In this document: piece after piece, positions 13,952 to 23,006 of the stretch
How positions within the stretch are numbered: the stretch's first letter is position 1
How the letters are laid out: every line of letters begins with the position of its first letter
Source of the DNA: Bacteroidota bacterium
Lineage (GTDB): Bacteria; Bacteroidota; Bacteroidia; Chitinophagales; Chitinophagaceae
Assembly: GCA_030706685.1 (NCBI GenBank)
Contig: JAUZOA010000063.1
Span: forward strand, 1-34,165
Reading direction: 5' to 3'
DNA length: 34,165 nt
Notes under the pieces: model-generated
Database searches by the model: none
What the model saw: the letters and a program-made list of their open reading frames with translations, nothing else
What the model was told of the DNA's origin: nothing
Position numbers and translations under genes: made by a program

Positions 13952-15925
13952 ATGCTCGAAAAGTATAAAATTCCTAAGACCATTTTGTGGGTGATCAATC
14001 TTTTTTTGATCTTCCTGCTGATTTTTACGTTATTCAGGTTTGTAACTTTTTTTGCTTTTAAGCCCAGGGGACTTTCTTTTTTTGATTTGATCCCTTCTTT
14101 TTTAATGGGAACGCGCTATGACCTGCGCTGGATCTCTATTATATTACTGCCGGTAATTGTATTCAGCATGTTGCCGCAACTATCCCCTTTTCATGCAGCG
14201 CGAACTAAAAAATGGTGGACCTGGTACCTGGCAGTTGTTACATTTATTATTTTCTTCTTTTTTGCTGCTGATCTGGGAAGTTTCTCTTATAACCGGACAA
14301 GGCTGGACGCAGGCGCCATGAACTTTGTAGAGGATCCCGGGATATCTATTAAGATGATGTGGCAAACTTATCCCATGGTCTGGATGATACTTGGGCTGAT
14401 AGTAGCGGTAATGCTTTTTCGCTGGATGTATCGCGAGAGCCATTGGCGGATCATCAATAAAACAGATGGCCGGGGAATACCGTATCGCCGGAAATTTTTT
14501 ATTATAGCTGCTTTTGTACTTGGGATCTTTATTTACGGCAGATTATCCGGACCACCACTTACCTGGAAACAGGCATTTGTTTTCAGGGATAGTTTCAAAA
14601 CATATCTTGCTTTAAACCCATTGCAAAATTTTTTTGCTACACTAAAACTCAGGGCGCCTGAGTTCAACGAGCAAAAAGCAAGAGAATCTTTCCCGCTAAT
14701 GAAGGAATGGCTGCAACTGCCGGCTCAAAATGAGTTTTCGTACCGGCGGGTGATTGCGCCCGGAAGTAAGGCGCTGGAAAGCCACCCGAATATTGTCCTT
14801 GTGATGTGTGAGTCATTCAGTATGTATAAAAGCAGCATGAGCGGCAATCCCCTGAATACGACTCCTTTTTTCAAATCAATGACAGAAAAAGGCATCTTTT
14901 TCGATCATTGTTTTTCTCCGCATTTTTCTACAGCAAGGGGTTTATTCGCTATTGTCACCGGTATTCCGGATGCACAACTGTTTAAATTCTCTACCCGCAA
15001 CCCCCTGGCGCTGGAACAGCATACGATCATTGATAATTTTGAAGGTTATGACAAGCATTATTTTCTTGGTGGCAACCCGGAGTTCAACAATTTTGAAGGC
15101 TTGTTGAAAAATATTGATAACCTCCAGATGCATACGGAAGGAAGTTCTGTATCGCCAAAATTGAATGTCTGGGGCATCAGCGATAAAGACCTGTTCATGC
15201 AGGCTAACGAGGTTTTCAAAAAAGAAAACAAACCTTTCTTTGCGATTGTGCAAACTTCCGACAATCACCGGCCTTATACAGTGCCCGAAACGGACACAGA
15301 CTTTGAGAAAATAACAGTTCCCGAAGAACAATTGCAGAAATACGGATTTGAATCGCTCGAAGAATTCAATACTTTCCGGTACTCGGATTACTGTTTTAAA
15401 AAATTCATAGAGGCTGCAGAAAAAGAAGAATATTTTAATAATACAATTTTTGTATTTGTCGGCGATCATGGGGTAGCGGGCAATGCGGAAGCCATTTACC
15501 CGGCTGCCTGGACCGATCAACGCCTGACCGATGAGCATGTGCCTTTATTATTTTTTTCGCCCTCTCTATTGTCGCCGCAAAAAAGAAATGAAGTAGTTTC
15601 ACAGATTGATGTATTGCCTACCATAGCAGGAATGGTGCAACAGCCATACGTCAATACTACGCTTGGTCGTGATTTGCTGGACCCTGCCAAGAAAAATAAT
15701 TTCGCCTTTATCACCAATACAGCAGGTAAGATAGGTATCGTAACAGATGATTTTTATTTTACCAAAAACCTCAACTTTCCTGACGAACAACTGGCGCCCA
15801 TTAAAGACAATGGTTTTTCTTACACAAAAGTGCAAAAAGATTCTATCCGGAAGAAAATGTCGGCATTCACTTCGGCTTTTTTTGAAACAGCGAGGTACAT
15901 GCTGATGAATAATAAGAGGAATTGA
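13952..15925 (+). CDS. LTA-synthase-like sulfatase-fold membrane enzyme
   Basis: 657 residues. Five N-terminal membrane helices (for example TILWVINLFLIFLLIFTLF, ISIILLPVIVFSML, WYLAVVTFIIFFFFAADL, MVWMILGLIVAVMLF, FFIIAAFVLGIFIYGRL) lead into an extracytoplasmic alkaline-phosphatase/sulfatase-fold domain. Visible site elements are the metal Glu in NIVLVMCESFS (about residue 285), the likely Thr nucleophile in FSTARGLFAIVTGIP (about 324), SDNHRPYTVP, and VFVGDHGVAG (about 503). LtaS-type enzymes move phosphoglycerol or phosphoethanolamine groups. A Gram-negative has no lipoteichoic acid, so modification of lipid A, glycans or periplasmic glucans is more likely. It is divergent from the PAP2-like - CNNM operon. 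Confidence 0.92.
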   Translation: MLEKYKIPKTILWVINLFLIFLLIFTLFRFVTFFAFKPRGLSFFDLIPSFLMGTRYDLRWISIILLPVIVFSMLPQLSPFHAARTKKWWTWYLAVVTFIIFFFFAADLGSFSYNRTRLDAGAMNFVEDPGISIKMMWQTYPMVWMILGLIVAVMLFRWMYRESHWRIINKTDGRGIPYRRKFFIIAAFVLGIFIYGRLSGPPLTWKQAFVFRDSFKTYLALNPLQNFFATLKLRAPEFNEQKARESFPLMKEWLQLPAQNEFSYRRVIAPGSKALESHPNIVLVMCESFSMYKSSMSGNPLNTTPFFKSMTEKGIFFDHCFSPHFSTARGLFAIVTGIPDAQLFKFSTRNPLALEQHTIIDNFEGYDKHYFLGGNPEFNNFEGLLKNIDNLQMHTEGSSVSPKLNVWGISDKDLFMQANEVFKKENKPFFAIVQTSDNHRPYTVPETDTDFEKITVPEEQLQKYGFESLEEFNTFRYSDYCFKKFIEAAEKEEYFNNTIFVFVGDHGVAGNAEAIYPAAWTDQRLTDEHVPLLFFSPSLLSPQKRNEVVSQIDVLPTIAGMVQQPYVNTTLGRDLLDPAKKNNFAFITNTAGKIGIVTDDFYFTKNLNFPDEQLAPIKDNGFSYTKVQKDSIRKKMSAFTSAFFETARYMLMNNKRN

Positions 15926-15933
15926 AGGGGTTG

Positions 15934-16025
15934 GAAGGTTTAAAGGTTTAAACGTTTAAGGATTGCCTGATAGCAAAGCGACCATCGTTGTAAAAAATCT
16001 TCCAATAGCTTTAAACCCTTAAAAG
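15934..16025. repeat. GGTTTAAA palindromic intergenic element
   Basis: The left part carries GGAAGGTTTAAAGG, TTTAAACG and TTTAAGG. The right part carries CTTCCAATAGCTTTAAACCC and TTAAAAG. GGAAG/CTTCC and GGTTTAAAG/CTTTAAACC are complementary, so the element can fold as an imperfect hairpin around a roughly 45-bp centre. It lies between the convergent LTA-synthase-like and methyltransferase genes. Confidence 0.5.
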
Positions 16026-16029
16026 ATGC

Positions 16030-16836
16030 TTATGTGAGCGCATCGGTAGCTCTTCCGTCGCTATACAATCTTTTTTCTTTGTTGCCGGCTTCAGCATGGG
16101 TTTTCCTGGCAACAATGATCAGCCGGGGCGTCTTCCTGACATCGTACCCGTTCAGGTCATAATCGCCGAAGAGCTCTTCTACCTGCATGCCCCGGTAGCT
16201 AAGCATTTCATTAAAATCACCGGGTGAGAATTTGGTCACTTTCTCGGTGAATTCGAGAGGTTCATTTAATGAAGCATCTGTAATTTTTATTGTTTTATAA
16301 AAATGCGATTCATCATCCCACTTCCTGATGTCGTAGGTAGTACCGTTCAAATATTTGGTAAGACCGGGCAATAAATGATCCTCTGCATAATGTGTATTCA
16401 GGTAATCAATCACCAATGTGCCACCCGGCTTGAGGCTGCTGGCGATAGTGCGAATAGCAGCATCATGTTCCCTCCGCGTTCTGAAGTAGCCGAAACTCGT
16501 AAAGAAATTAAACGCATGATCGAAATAATTAACCCAGAACGGAAGCCGCATATCATGTAAAAAAAAGTGAAGATTATCCGTTTCAAACTGCCGGGCATAT
16601 TCAATGCTGGAAGGCGATAAATCAATGCCTATAACATCAAAACCAAGCCGGGCTAATATTTTACTGTGTCTTCCTTTGCCACAGGCCACATCCAGTACCC
16701 TGCTGCCGGGCTTTAACCGGAGATGAGCTACCAGTTTATGAATAAAGGCTTCCGCTTCTTTTTCATCCCGCTCAAAATAAAGTTTATGATAAAAAGGAGA
16801 ATCAAACCAGTCCCTATACCATTCTTTCTCCGGCAT
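16030..16836 (-). CDS. Class I SAM-dependent methyltransferase
   Basis: 268 residues. The Rossmann methyltransferase core begins near residue 40: LKPGSRVLDVACGKGRHS (motif I, SAM binding), FDVIGIDLSPSSIEYAR (acidic strand 2), NLHFFLHDMRLPF (motif III region), FNFFTSFGYF, and SLKPGGTLVIDYLN (post-motif). The N-terminal WYRDWFDSPFYHKLYFERDE is typical of a common Bacteroidota group of unknown substrate. The last 20 residues (EAGNKEKRLYSDGRATDALT) look unlike the rest and may be an acquired extension. It is divergent from glmM with a 123-bp spacer to the chosen GTG. Confidence 0.9.
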   Translation of the reverse strand: MPEKEWYRDWFDSPFYHKLYFERDEKEAEAFIHKLVAHLRLKPGSRVLDVACGKGRHSKILARLGFDVIGIDLSPSSIEYARQFETDNLHFFLHDMRLPFWVNYFDHAFNFFTSFGYFRTRREHDAAIRTIASSLKPGGTLVIDYLNTHYAEDHLLPGLTKYLNGTTYDIRKWDDESHFYKTIKITDASLNEPLEFTEKVTKFSPGDFNEMLSYRGMQVEELFGDYDLNGYDVRKTPRLIIVARKTHAEAGNKEKRLYSDGRATDALT

Positions 16837-16927
16837 AGACTATTTTTTCAACAAATGTAGGAAGTTGATGGTGGGTAAATTGTGCCGTGGGCAAAATAAC
16901 GGAAAGGGCAATTGAACATGAAAACCG

Positions 16928-16935
16928 TATTTTTG
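16928..16935 (+). promoter_or_regulatory. -7 box for glmM
   Basis: TATTTTTG matches TAnnTTTG exactly and lies 24 bp upstream of the GTG at 16960. It falls inside the extra 5' codons of the longer reading frame, which supports the later GTG start. Confidence 0.55.
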
Positions 16936-16959
16936 CTATCCCTAATAAAATTACCACCA

Positions 16960-18336
16960 GTGGCATTGATCAAGAGTATATCCGGCATCCGGGGAACCAT
17001 AGGAGGAGGTCCCGGTGAGAACCTAACCCCCGTTGATATTGTAAAATTCACGGCAGCTTATGGCAGCATTATATCAAAAGGCGGGAACTCCAGGATTGTT
17101 ATTGGGCGTGATGGCCGTATCAGCGGTTCCATGGTTCGTGACCTTGTTGTAAGTACCTTATCAGGCCTGGGTATTGATGTTATCGACTTAGGGTTGTCTA
17201 CAACGCCGACCGTAGAACTCGCTGTAAAAATGGAAAAAGCCGGAGGTGGCATTATCCTCACTGCGAGTCATAATCCCAAGGAATGGAATGCACTGAAGTT
17301 ACTCGACCATGAAGGAGAATTTATTTCTGCCGAAACAGGGGCACAGGTCTTAAAGAAAGCGGCCGCTGAAGATTTTGTTTTTGCCGGTGTTGATAAGCTG
17401 GGAAAAGTCACTTTTAATAATGATTACCTTCAAAAACATGTTGATGCGGTAGTAAAATATCCATTGGTCAACGCGAAAGCTATTGCCAGGCAGGGAATGA
17501 AAATTGTTGTGGATGCCGTCAATTCTACCGGCGCTATCTATGTCCCTGCATTGTTGAAGGCGCTTGGTATCAATGAAATCATTGTTTTGAATGGGGAGGT
17601 GAATGGCAGGTTTGCTCACAATCCTGAACCCCTCCCTGAACACCTGGCTCAATTAAGCAGCGAAGTAGTAAAGCAAAAAGCTCATCTTGGTATTGCTGTT
17701 GATCCGGATGTAGACCGTCTTTGTTTTGTGTGTGAAGATGGCAGCATGTTTGGTGAAGAATATACTTTAGTAGCTGTTGCTGATTATGTATTGAGCAGGA
17801 AGAAAGGTAATACAGTCAGCAACATGAGCAGTACCAAGGCGCTTAAAGAAATTACGGTTAAGCGCGGAGGTGAATATTTTCCTTCGGCAGTAGGAGAGGT
17901 AAATGTGGTAAAAAAGATGAAAGAAGTAAATGCCGTGATCGGTGGTGAAGGAAATGGCGGCATCATTGTTCCTGATTTTCATTATGGACGTGATGCCCTG
18001 ATTGGCATTGCTTTATTCCTGACTCATCTGGCTGAATACAAAAAGAGTATTAAATCATTGCGCGGTACATATCCTGATTATTTTATTTCGAAGAATAAGA
18101 TCGAACTCGAAAACGGGTTTGACCTGAAATCAATTTTTGAAAACATACAGAAAAAGTATAAGAACAATCCTGTCAATACGGAAGATGGTTTAAAAATCGA
18201 GTTTGACAATGACTGGGTACACCTCCGTTCTTCCAATACGGAACCCATCATCCGCATCTATGCTGAAAGTGATTTTGAATCCAAGGCGAATAATATTGCG
18301 CTGAGGCTGATGCAGGATATCAGGGAGTTTATGTAA
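16960..18336 (+). CDS. glmM: Phosphoglucosamine mutase
   Basis: About 458 residues from the GTG at 16960, giving the family start V/M-ALIKSISGIRGTIGG. It converts glucosamine-6-phosphate to glucosamine-1-phosphate for UDP-GlcNAc, peptidoglycan and LPS synthesis. The four alpha-D-phosphohexomutase features are present: SGIRGT at the N-terminus, the phosphoserine loop LTASHNPKEWNALK (Ser near residue 103), the metal loop VDPDVDRL, and the phosphate-binding RSSNTEPIIRIYAE at the C-terminus, with the sugar-selecting EGNGG loop between the last two. An upstream ATG at 16912 is disfavoured because a promoter box lies after it. Phosphomannomutase activity remains possible, since the family is hard to split by eye. 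Confidence 0.9.
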   Translation: MALIKSISGIRGTIGGGPGENLTPVDIVKFTAAYGSIISKGGNSRIVIGRDGRISGSMVRDLVVSTLSGLGIDVIDLGLSTTPTVELAVKMEKAGGGIILTASHNPKEWNALKLLDHEGEFISAETGAQVLKKAAAEDFVFAGVDKLGKVTFNNDYLQKHVDAVVKYPLVNAKAIARQGMKIVVDAVNSTGAIYVPALLKALGINEIIVLNGEVNGRFAHNPEPLPEHLAQLSSEVVKQKAHLGIAVDPDVDRLCFVCEDGSMFGEEYTLVAVADYVLSRKKGNTVSNMSSTKALKEITVKRGGEYFPSAVGEVNVVKKMKEVNAVIGGEGNGGIIVPDFHYGRDALIGIALFLTHLAEYKKSIKSLRGTYPDYFISKNKIELENGFDLKSIFENIQKKYKNNPVNTEDGLKIEFDNDWVHLRSSNTEPIIRIYAESDFESKANNIALRLMQDIREFM

Positions 18337-18349
18337 GAGATTCACTGGT

Positions 18350-18871
18350 TTATGAAAGATAGATAACCTGCCTTATTTTTTCCAACAGGTTAATGAACGA
18401 ATTGATCACCCCGCTGATAATGCCTGCATCCTGGTAAGAAGGGTTCTCTGCGTTCTCGTCGGCTAATTGCTCTTCCCCGTAAAAGTCTCCTATCCGGGTA
18501 TATACAGATCCCAGTAGTTGTACCTGCGGATGTTCGGTCATCCTCCTGAGAACTTCATGAAGAATAGCCTCTTCATTTTCATAAAGATCATTGAGCCGTT
18601 TTCCTTCCATTTCATCCATTTTCTCAATTTCTTCAATGTCAAGAATACTTTTCAAGATATATTTATTGTTATAGGCTATCCATGTACTGTATACCAACTG
18701 AATATAGAAATCCTTGCTGTCATCTTCCACCAGGCTGTCGTAATAATTTGCAATGTAGGCAAACAGTGCCGGCTGTGCTTCGGCGGCCTTGCGGGCTAAT
18801 TGTCCAAGTTCGTCATCCGTTAAGCTGATATACTGCTCTTCGGCTGCACTATAATCCTGCTCTGTGATCAT
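18350..18871 (-). CDS. Acidic helical protein of unknown function
   Basis: 173 residues, strongly acidic and almost certainly all-helical, with no signal peptide and only weak hydrophobic stretches. A repeated Asp/Glu pattern runs through SLTDDELGQLARKAAEAQP, SLVEDDSKDFYIQLVYSTW and LYENEEAILHEVLRRMTEH. The C-terminus is amphipathic (IISGVINSFINLLEKIRQVIYL) and could form a coiled interface. I do not recognise the family. It converges on glmM with a 13-bp gap and lies downstream of the molybdenum enzyme operon on the same strand with a 60-bp spacer, so it may be the last gene of that transcript; nothing links it functionally. Confidence 0.8.
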   Translation of the reverse strand: MITEQDYSAAEEQYISLTDDELGQLARKAAEAQPALFAYIANYYDSLVEDDSKDFYIQLVYSTWIAYNNKYILKSILDIEEIEKMDEMEGKRLNDLYENEEAILHEVLRRMTEHPQVQLLGSVYTRIGDFYGEEQLADENAENPSYQDAGIISGVINSFINLLEKIRQVIYLS

Positions 18872-18931
18872 ATTTTCTTTGATTTAAATGAAAATGCTTT
18901 CATGCACTCCATGAATGTAAATACGACGGAA

Positions 18932-21163
18932 CTAAATCAATTTGTCCGGCGTGATCGGCAGTTCCCTGATTCTTTTTCCCGTAGCATGGTATACGGCATT
19001 GGAAACAGCGGCTGCAAATCCTACCAGGCCTACTTCTCCCATCCCTTTAGATCCAATCGGGTTGAGAATAGGATCAGGTTTATTGACAAAAAGCACTTCT
19101 ATATGCGGAACATCAGCCTGCACGGCGACATGATAATCCGCGAAATTGTTATTGACCCAGCGGCCGTAACGGTGATCTACTACTCCTTCTTCCATCAATG
19201 ACATACCGATACCACCCACTACGGCGCCAATGATCTGGCTTTCGGCGGTACTTTCATTTACTATTTTACCGGCATCAACCGCCGATACCACCCTGGCTAT
19301 TTTTATTACCCCGGTAGCGGCGTGTACCATTAATTTTACAAAATGAACGGCATAAGAGAAAGCTGAATAACCGTTCATCGGGTTTCCATCCGAGGATTCC
19401 AGCAATTCGAGTTGTTTCATTCCTGCATCTTTTAATGCATCTCCATAGCTGATCTTTTTTGAATGATCGGAAGCGAGTATCATATACCCGTCTTCAAACA
19501 ACAGGTCTTCGGGTTTTACAGTATGAACGATTTCTGTATGAAAAATGGAATTGTCCTTGATTAAATCCGCCAGCTTTTTTTTCATATTCACACATACATT
19601 ATGTACCGCTGTGCCCAGCGAGGAAGTAGTTCCGGACCCGCCCTGGAAAGGGCCCGGTGGCAGGTTGGAATCTCCCATTTCGAATTTTATATTGCGCGGA
19701 GATATGCCAAATATATCGGAAGCCAGTTTGGTCATAGCTGTAGCAGTGCCCGGGCCCATATCTGTAACTCCACTCTGAAGTATCAATGTGCCATCCGGCA
19801 ACAACCTGGCCGCCACTTTTGCATCCCCTCTCCAGGCTCCGAACGTTCCTGTTCCTGTGCCGTAGCCGATCATCCAGTCCCCTTCCTTCATCGAACGAGG
19901 CTCGGGATTGCGATCCTGCCACTTTATTTTTTCAGCACCCAGTTGATAGGCTTCTTTTAAAAATTTGCTCGAATAAGGTTTGTTATTTTCCAGGTCTGTT
20001 TCCGCATAGTTGCGCAGCCGGAATTCAATGGGATCGAGATGAAGGGCATCGGCCAATTCGTCCATGGCCGATTCAAGAGCATAAGCGCCGGTCGTTTCAC
20101 CCGGGCCGCGCATCCAGGTAGGCTGGCTAAGGTCGAGCGGGTAAACTTTATATCTTGTCGTTACATTCGGGCAAGTATACAATGATCTTGACGCATTAAC
20201 GATGCCTTCTGTAAATTCCTGGTAAGAGGATGTCATCGCTGTTGCTTCATGGGTTATGCCTGTCAATTTTCCATCTTTGGTAGCGCCCATATTTATTTTC
20301 TGAATGGCTTGCGGACGATAACCGACAAGAGTAAACATCTGGCTTCTTGCCAGCATCAGTTTTAATGGCTTGCCAATTTTTCGGGCGCCGATCAGGGCGG
20401 CCATCGAATGTGGCCATGTATTGAAGGCAGAACCAAAAGCGCCTCCGACAAATTGGGTAATCACTCTTACGTTTTCTTCCTTCAGGCCAAAGGCCCGCAT
20501 GATATTTTGTTGTGTAGTCTTTAAGGTTTGTGTTTTCTCATATACCGTTACTTTTTCTTCCCCCTCCCATACCACAGTGATGGCATGAATTTCCATCGGG
20601 TTATGTACTTCGAGCGGCATCCTGTATTCGGCTTCAATCTTTACTTCGCTGTTTTTCCAGGCATCGGGTTCTCCGCGAACATAATCTTTATAAGGATTGC
20701 CTTCGAGGGCTTTCCCGTTTTTGATGGCTGCATCCAGGTCTGTCTGATGCTCTTCCTCCTTGTATTTTGTCTTCACCAAAGAAGCGGCATATACAGCTCT
20801 TTCATAAGTATTGGCGATCGTTAATGCAACAGGTTGCCCGTTGAAACGAATGATATTGTCGGTGAATACATGGTAACCTCTTTTAGTTTCCGGGACATTG
20901 GCCTGGATGGCGGTTTTTTTATATCCCGGCAGTTCGGGTGAATTGAGATGCGTAACGACGGCCAATACACCCGGCGCGTTCTCTGCCGCTTTTGTATCCA
21001 TATCAACGATGCTGCCCTTTGCAATAGTACTGCCCGTTAATACAGCGTATACAAGCCCGGGGAAATCATATTCCGCTGAATACTTTGCAGCGCCGGTCAC
21101 TTTTTGTACACCATCTACGCGATCAATAAAATGCAGAGCGTTGGTTGAGAATTTTTTATCCAT
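18932..21163 (-). CDS. Molybdopterin-binding subunit, xanthine dehydrogenase/aldehyde oxidoreductase family
   Basis: 743 residues, the single-chain large subunit type (PaoC/YagR-like). The N-terminal domain has IDRVDGVQKVTGAAKYSAEY. The cofactor domain has TQFVGGAFGSAF, the Moco-contacting GPGETTGAYALESAMDELA, LQSGVTDMGPGTATAMTK and GGSGTTSSLGTAVHNV. The C-terminus holds the catalytic Glu in GSKGMGEVGLVGFAAAVSNAVYHATG (about residue 707). It hydroxylates an aldehyde or N-heterocycle at Mo, passing electrons through the 2Fe-2S and FAD subunits. It is the third gene of the operon. No cofactor-inserting XdhC-type chaperone is in the window. The substrate cannot be told; aldehyde oxidation is the default guess for this three-subunit type. 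Confidence 0.93.
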   Translation of the reverse strand: MDKKFSTNALHFIDRVDGVQKVTGAAKYSAEYDFPGLVYAVLTGSTIAKGSIVDMDTKAAENAPGVLAVVTHLNSPELPGYKKTAIQANVPETKRGYHVFTDNIIRFNGQPVALTIANTYERAVYAASLVKTKYKEEEHQTDLDAAIKNGKALEGNPYKDYVRGEPDAWKNSEVKIEAEYRMPLEVHNPMEIHAITVVWEGEEKVTVYEKTQTLKTTQQNIMRAFGLKEENVRVITQFVGGAFGSAFNTWPHSMAALIGARKIGKPLKLMLARSQMFTLVGYRPQAIQKINMGATKDGKLTGITHEATAMTSSYQEFTEGIVNASRSLYTCPNVTTRYKVYPLDLSQPTWMRGPGETTGAYALESAMDELADALHLDPIEFRLRNYAETDLENNKPYSSKFLKEAYQLGAEKIKWQDRNPEPRSMKEGDWMIGYGTGTGTFGAWRGDAKVAARLLPDGTLILQSGVTDMGPGTATAMTKLASDIFGISPRNIKFEMGDSNLPPGPFQGGSGTTSSLGTAVHNVCVNMKKKLADLIKDNSIFHTEIVHTVKPEDLLFEDGYMILASDHSKKISYGDALKDAGMKQLELLESSDGNPMNGYSAFSYAVHFVKLMVHAATGVIKIARVVSAVDAGKIVNESTAESQIIGAVVGGIGMSLMEEGVVDHRYGRWVNNNFADYHVAVQADVPHIEVLFVNKPDPILNPIGSKGMGEVGLVGFAAAVSNAVYHATGKRIRELPITPDKLI

Positions 21164-21308
21164 ATATCAAGTGTCTGATAAATAATGTCATTATTTTTTA
21201 TTTCCGGCTTCACCTCTCATCTTCTTCTCCAAAGGAGCGGGAGCAGTGCTGCAAATCTTTATATCATCATTTTTGAAGACCCCGGCAAATTTTAGAGCCT
21301 CCAAAAAG

Positions 21309-21325
21309 GTCCGGCTATGCCGGGA
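21309..21325 (-). promoter_or_regulatory. Stem-loop in the spacer between FAD and Mo subunit genes
   Basis: CCGGC (21311-21315), loop TAT, GCCGG (21319-21323); on the minus strand it is followed by ACCTTTTTGG. The layout resembles a weak terminator or RNA-processing hairpin within the 169-bp spacer and might adjust the subunit ratio. Confidence 0.3.
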
Positions 21326-21332
21326 TCAGATC

Positions 21333-22310
21333 TTAGCCTGCTGCTTTCATCAATGCTTCAACAATCGCTGCAGGCGCCATTTTTAATTTGAAATTATTAT
21401 GCCCGTAAGCTTTTGCTCCCTTCATCGCGATTTCCGCAGCCTGTATGAATGTTTCTTTCGATACACGTTTGCCGGTTAAAAACTTTTCCGCTTCTGTCAA
21501 TCGCCAGGGTTTATGCGCCACGCCACCCATCGCCAGTCTTACATTCTTTACGGTCTCGCCACTTAATTCTAATGCAGCGGCAACCGATACCAGGGCAAAA
21601 GCATAGGAAGCTCTGTCCCGAATTTTTAAATAATAAATATTTTTTATAAAATTATTTTCGGGGATAGTAACACCCGCGATGATTTCACCTTTTAATAAGG
21701 TATTATCCTTGCCCGGTGTATCACCCGGCAAACGATGAAAGTTGGTAAATAAAATCTTCCGTTCACCTTTTGGCCCGCTGATATGCACGGTTGCATCCAG
21801 TGCCGCCAGCGCTATGCACATATCGCTTGGGTGAACGGCGATACATTTGTCGCTGGCGCCAAAGATGGCGTGCATGCGATTATATCCCTGCAAAGCGCCG
21901 CAACCGCTTCCTGGCTCACGTTTATTACAGGGCATCGCCGTATCATGGAAATAAGTGCAGCGGGTTCTTTGCATTATATTGCCTCCCACGGTTGCCATAT
22001 TCCTTAATTGCGCGGATGCTCCGGCCTTTAATGCCATAGCCAGTAAAGGATATTTTTTTTGCACAATATCATTCTCCTCTACATCACTATTGATGACCAA
22101 TGCTCCAATGCTCAATCCTGTTTTCGTTTCTTCAATTTGTTTTAATGGCAGGTTGTTGATATCAATTAAACGGGAAGGGGCGGTCACACCTCTTTTCATC
22201 AGGTCAATCAAATTAGTGCCACCGGCAATAAAACTGCCTGTCGGATTTTTTGCTAATACATCAATAGCTGCTTTTACTGATGATACCCGGGTATATTCAA
22301 AATTGATCAT
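21333..22310 (-). CDS. FAD-binding subunit with 4Fe-4S-type cysteines (PaoB-like)
   Basis: 325 residues. The FAD-binding PCMH-type half has INFEYTRVSSVKAAIDVL, the FAD loop FIAGGTNLIDLMKRG, and the second loop LRNMATVGGNIMQRTRC. A cysteine-bearing insert follows (RCTYFHDTAMPCNKREPGSG, then C-GALQGYNRMHAIFGASDKC); in the E. coli PaoB and 4-hydroxybenzoyl-CoA reductase subunits a similar insert binds a 4Fe-4S cluster. The CO-dehydrogenase flavoprotein C-terminal domain (RDRASYAFALVSVAAALEL) ends the protein. The start ATG overlaps the stop of the 2Fe-2S gene (ATGA), so translation is coupled. Confidence 0.93.
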   Translation of the reverse strand: MINFEYTRVSSVKAAIDVLAKNPTGSFIAGGTNLIDLMKRGVTAPSRLIDINNLPLKQIEETKTGLSIGALVINSDVEENDIVQKKYPLLAMALKAGASAQLRNMATVGGNIMQRTRCTYFHDTAMPCNKREPGSGCGALQGYNRMHAIFGASDKCIAVHPSDMCIALAALDATVHISGPKGERKILFTNFHRLPGDTPGKDNTLLKGEIIAGVTIPENNFIKNIYYLKIRDRASYAFALVSVAAALELSGETVKNVRLAMGGVAHKPWRLTEAEKFLTGKRVSKETFIQAAEIAMKGAKAYGHNNFKLKMAPAAIVEALMKAAG

Positions 22311-22939
22311 AATTCATACCCTCCATTTTTTACTTCTATGATTGCATCCGCGATATTGGGATAAGCGCCGCAACGGCAAATATTACCACTCATGAATTCT
22401 CTTACCTCGTCTTCATTGTTCGCATGCCCTTCTTTGATACAGGCAATTGCCGACATGATCTGGCCAGGGGTACAATAGCCGCATTGAAACCCGTCGTGAC
22501 GGATAAATGCTTCCTGCATAGGATGCAGTTTGTCACCTTTGGCTATTCCTTCAATCGTCGTTATTTTTTTTCCTTCATTCATCACAGCAAGAGAAAGACA
22601 GGAGTTGATGCGTTTGCCATCCGCGTGTACCGTACAGGCCCCGCATTGCCCATGATCGCATCCTTTCTTGGTGCCGGTAAGATGCAGGTACTCGCGCAGG
22701 AAATCCAATAACGTAACTCTTGGCTCAACATTCAGATTATGGGCGATGCCATTCACTTCGATTTGTAAAGGGATTTTCTCAAACCAGGCGGCAATTTTCT
22801 CATCGTCCTCCGCTGCCTTTAGAATTGCCGGCGACGCGACAGCTAATGCGGCAAGGGCTGATGATTTTTTCAGGAAATCACGACGGCCTTCATGAAGACA
22901 AGAATCGTTTTTACAGTGGATGATTTTTTCTTTGCTCAT
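22307..22939 (-). CDS. 2Fe-2S subunit with TAT signal (PaoA-like)
   Basis: About 210 residues from the ATG at 22939 (a TTG at 22957 is less likely). A twin-arginine signal (EGRRDFLKKSSALAALAVAS) shows export of the folded complex to the periplasm. The plant-type ferredoxin cluster is CDHGQCGACTVHADGKRINSC. The second, helical cluster has FQCGYCTPGQIM and NICRCGAYPNI. Both sets have four cysteines, so both clusters should form. As the first gene of the operon it transfers electrons from molybdenum to FAD. The promoter should lie in 22940-23000; no exact TAnnTTTG was seen there. Confidence 0.94.
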   Translation of the reverse strand: MSKEKIIHCKNDSCLHEGRRDFLKKSSALAALAVASPAILKAAEDDEKIAAWFEKIPLQIEVNGIAHNLNVEPRVTLLDFLREYLHLTGTKKGCDHGQCGACTVHADGKRINSCLSLAVMNEGKKITTIEGIAKGDKLHPMQEAFIRHDGFQCGYCTPGQIMSAIACIKEGHANNEDEVREFMSGNICRCGAYPNIADAIIEVKNGGYEL

Positions 22940-23006
22940 TGGAGAAGAATTGATCAACTAAATTTACCCTTTCCCCGGATGGTAGAAAAAAATTATTGGT
23001 GGGATA

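Noticed and set aside
14942-15538. 198-aa open frame antisense to the LTA-synthase-like gene
   Set aside because: It lies wholly inside a well-supported gene, and its Phe/Cys-rich composition is typical of an antisense shadow.
16912-16959. ATG at 16912 as the start of glmM
   Set aside because: An exact -7 box lies downstream of it, and the extra residues (MNMKTVFLLSLIKLPP) do not belong to the family start; the GTG at 16960 does.
18937-21163. Large antisense frames over the molybdopterin subunit gene as real genes
   Set aside because: They share the third-position bias of the sense gene and have no domain or start signal.
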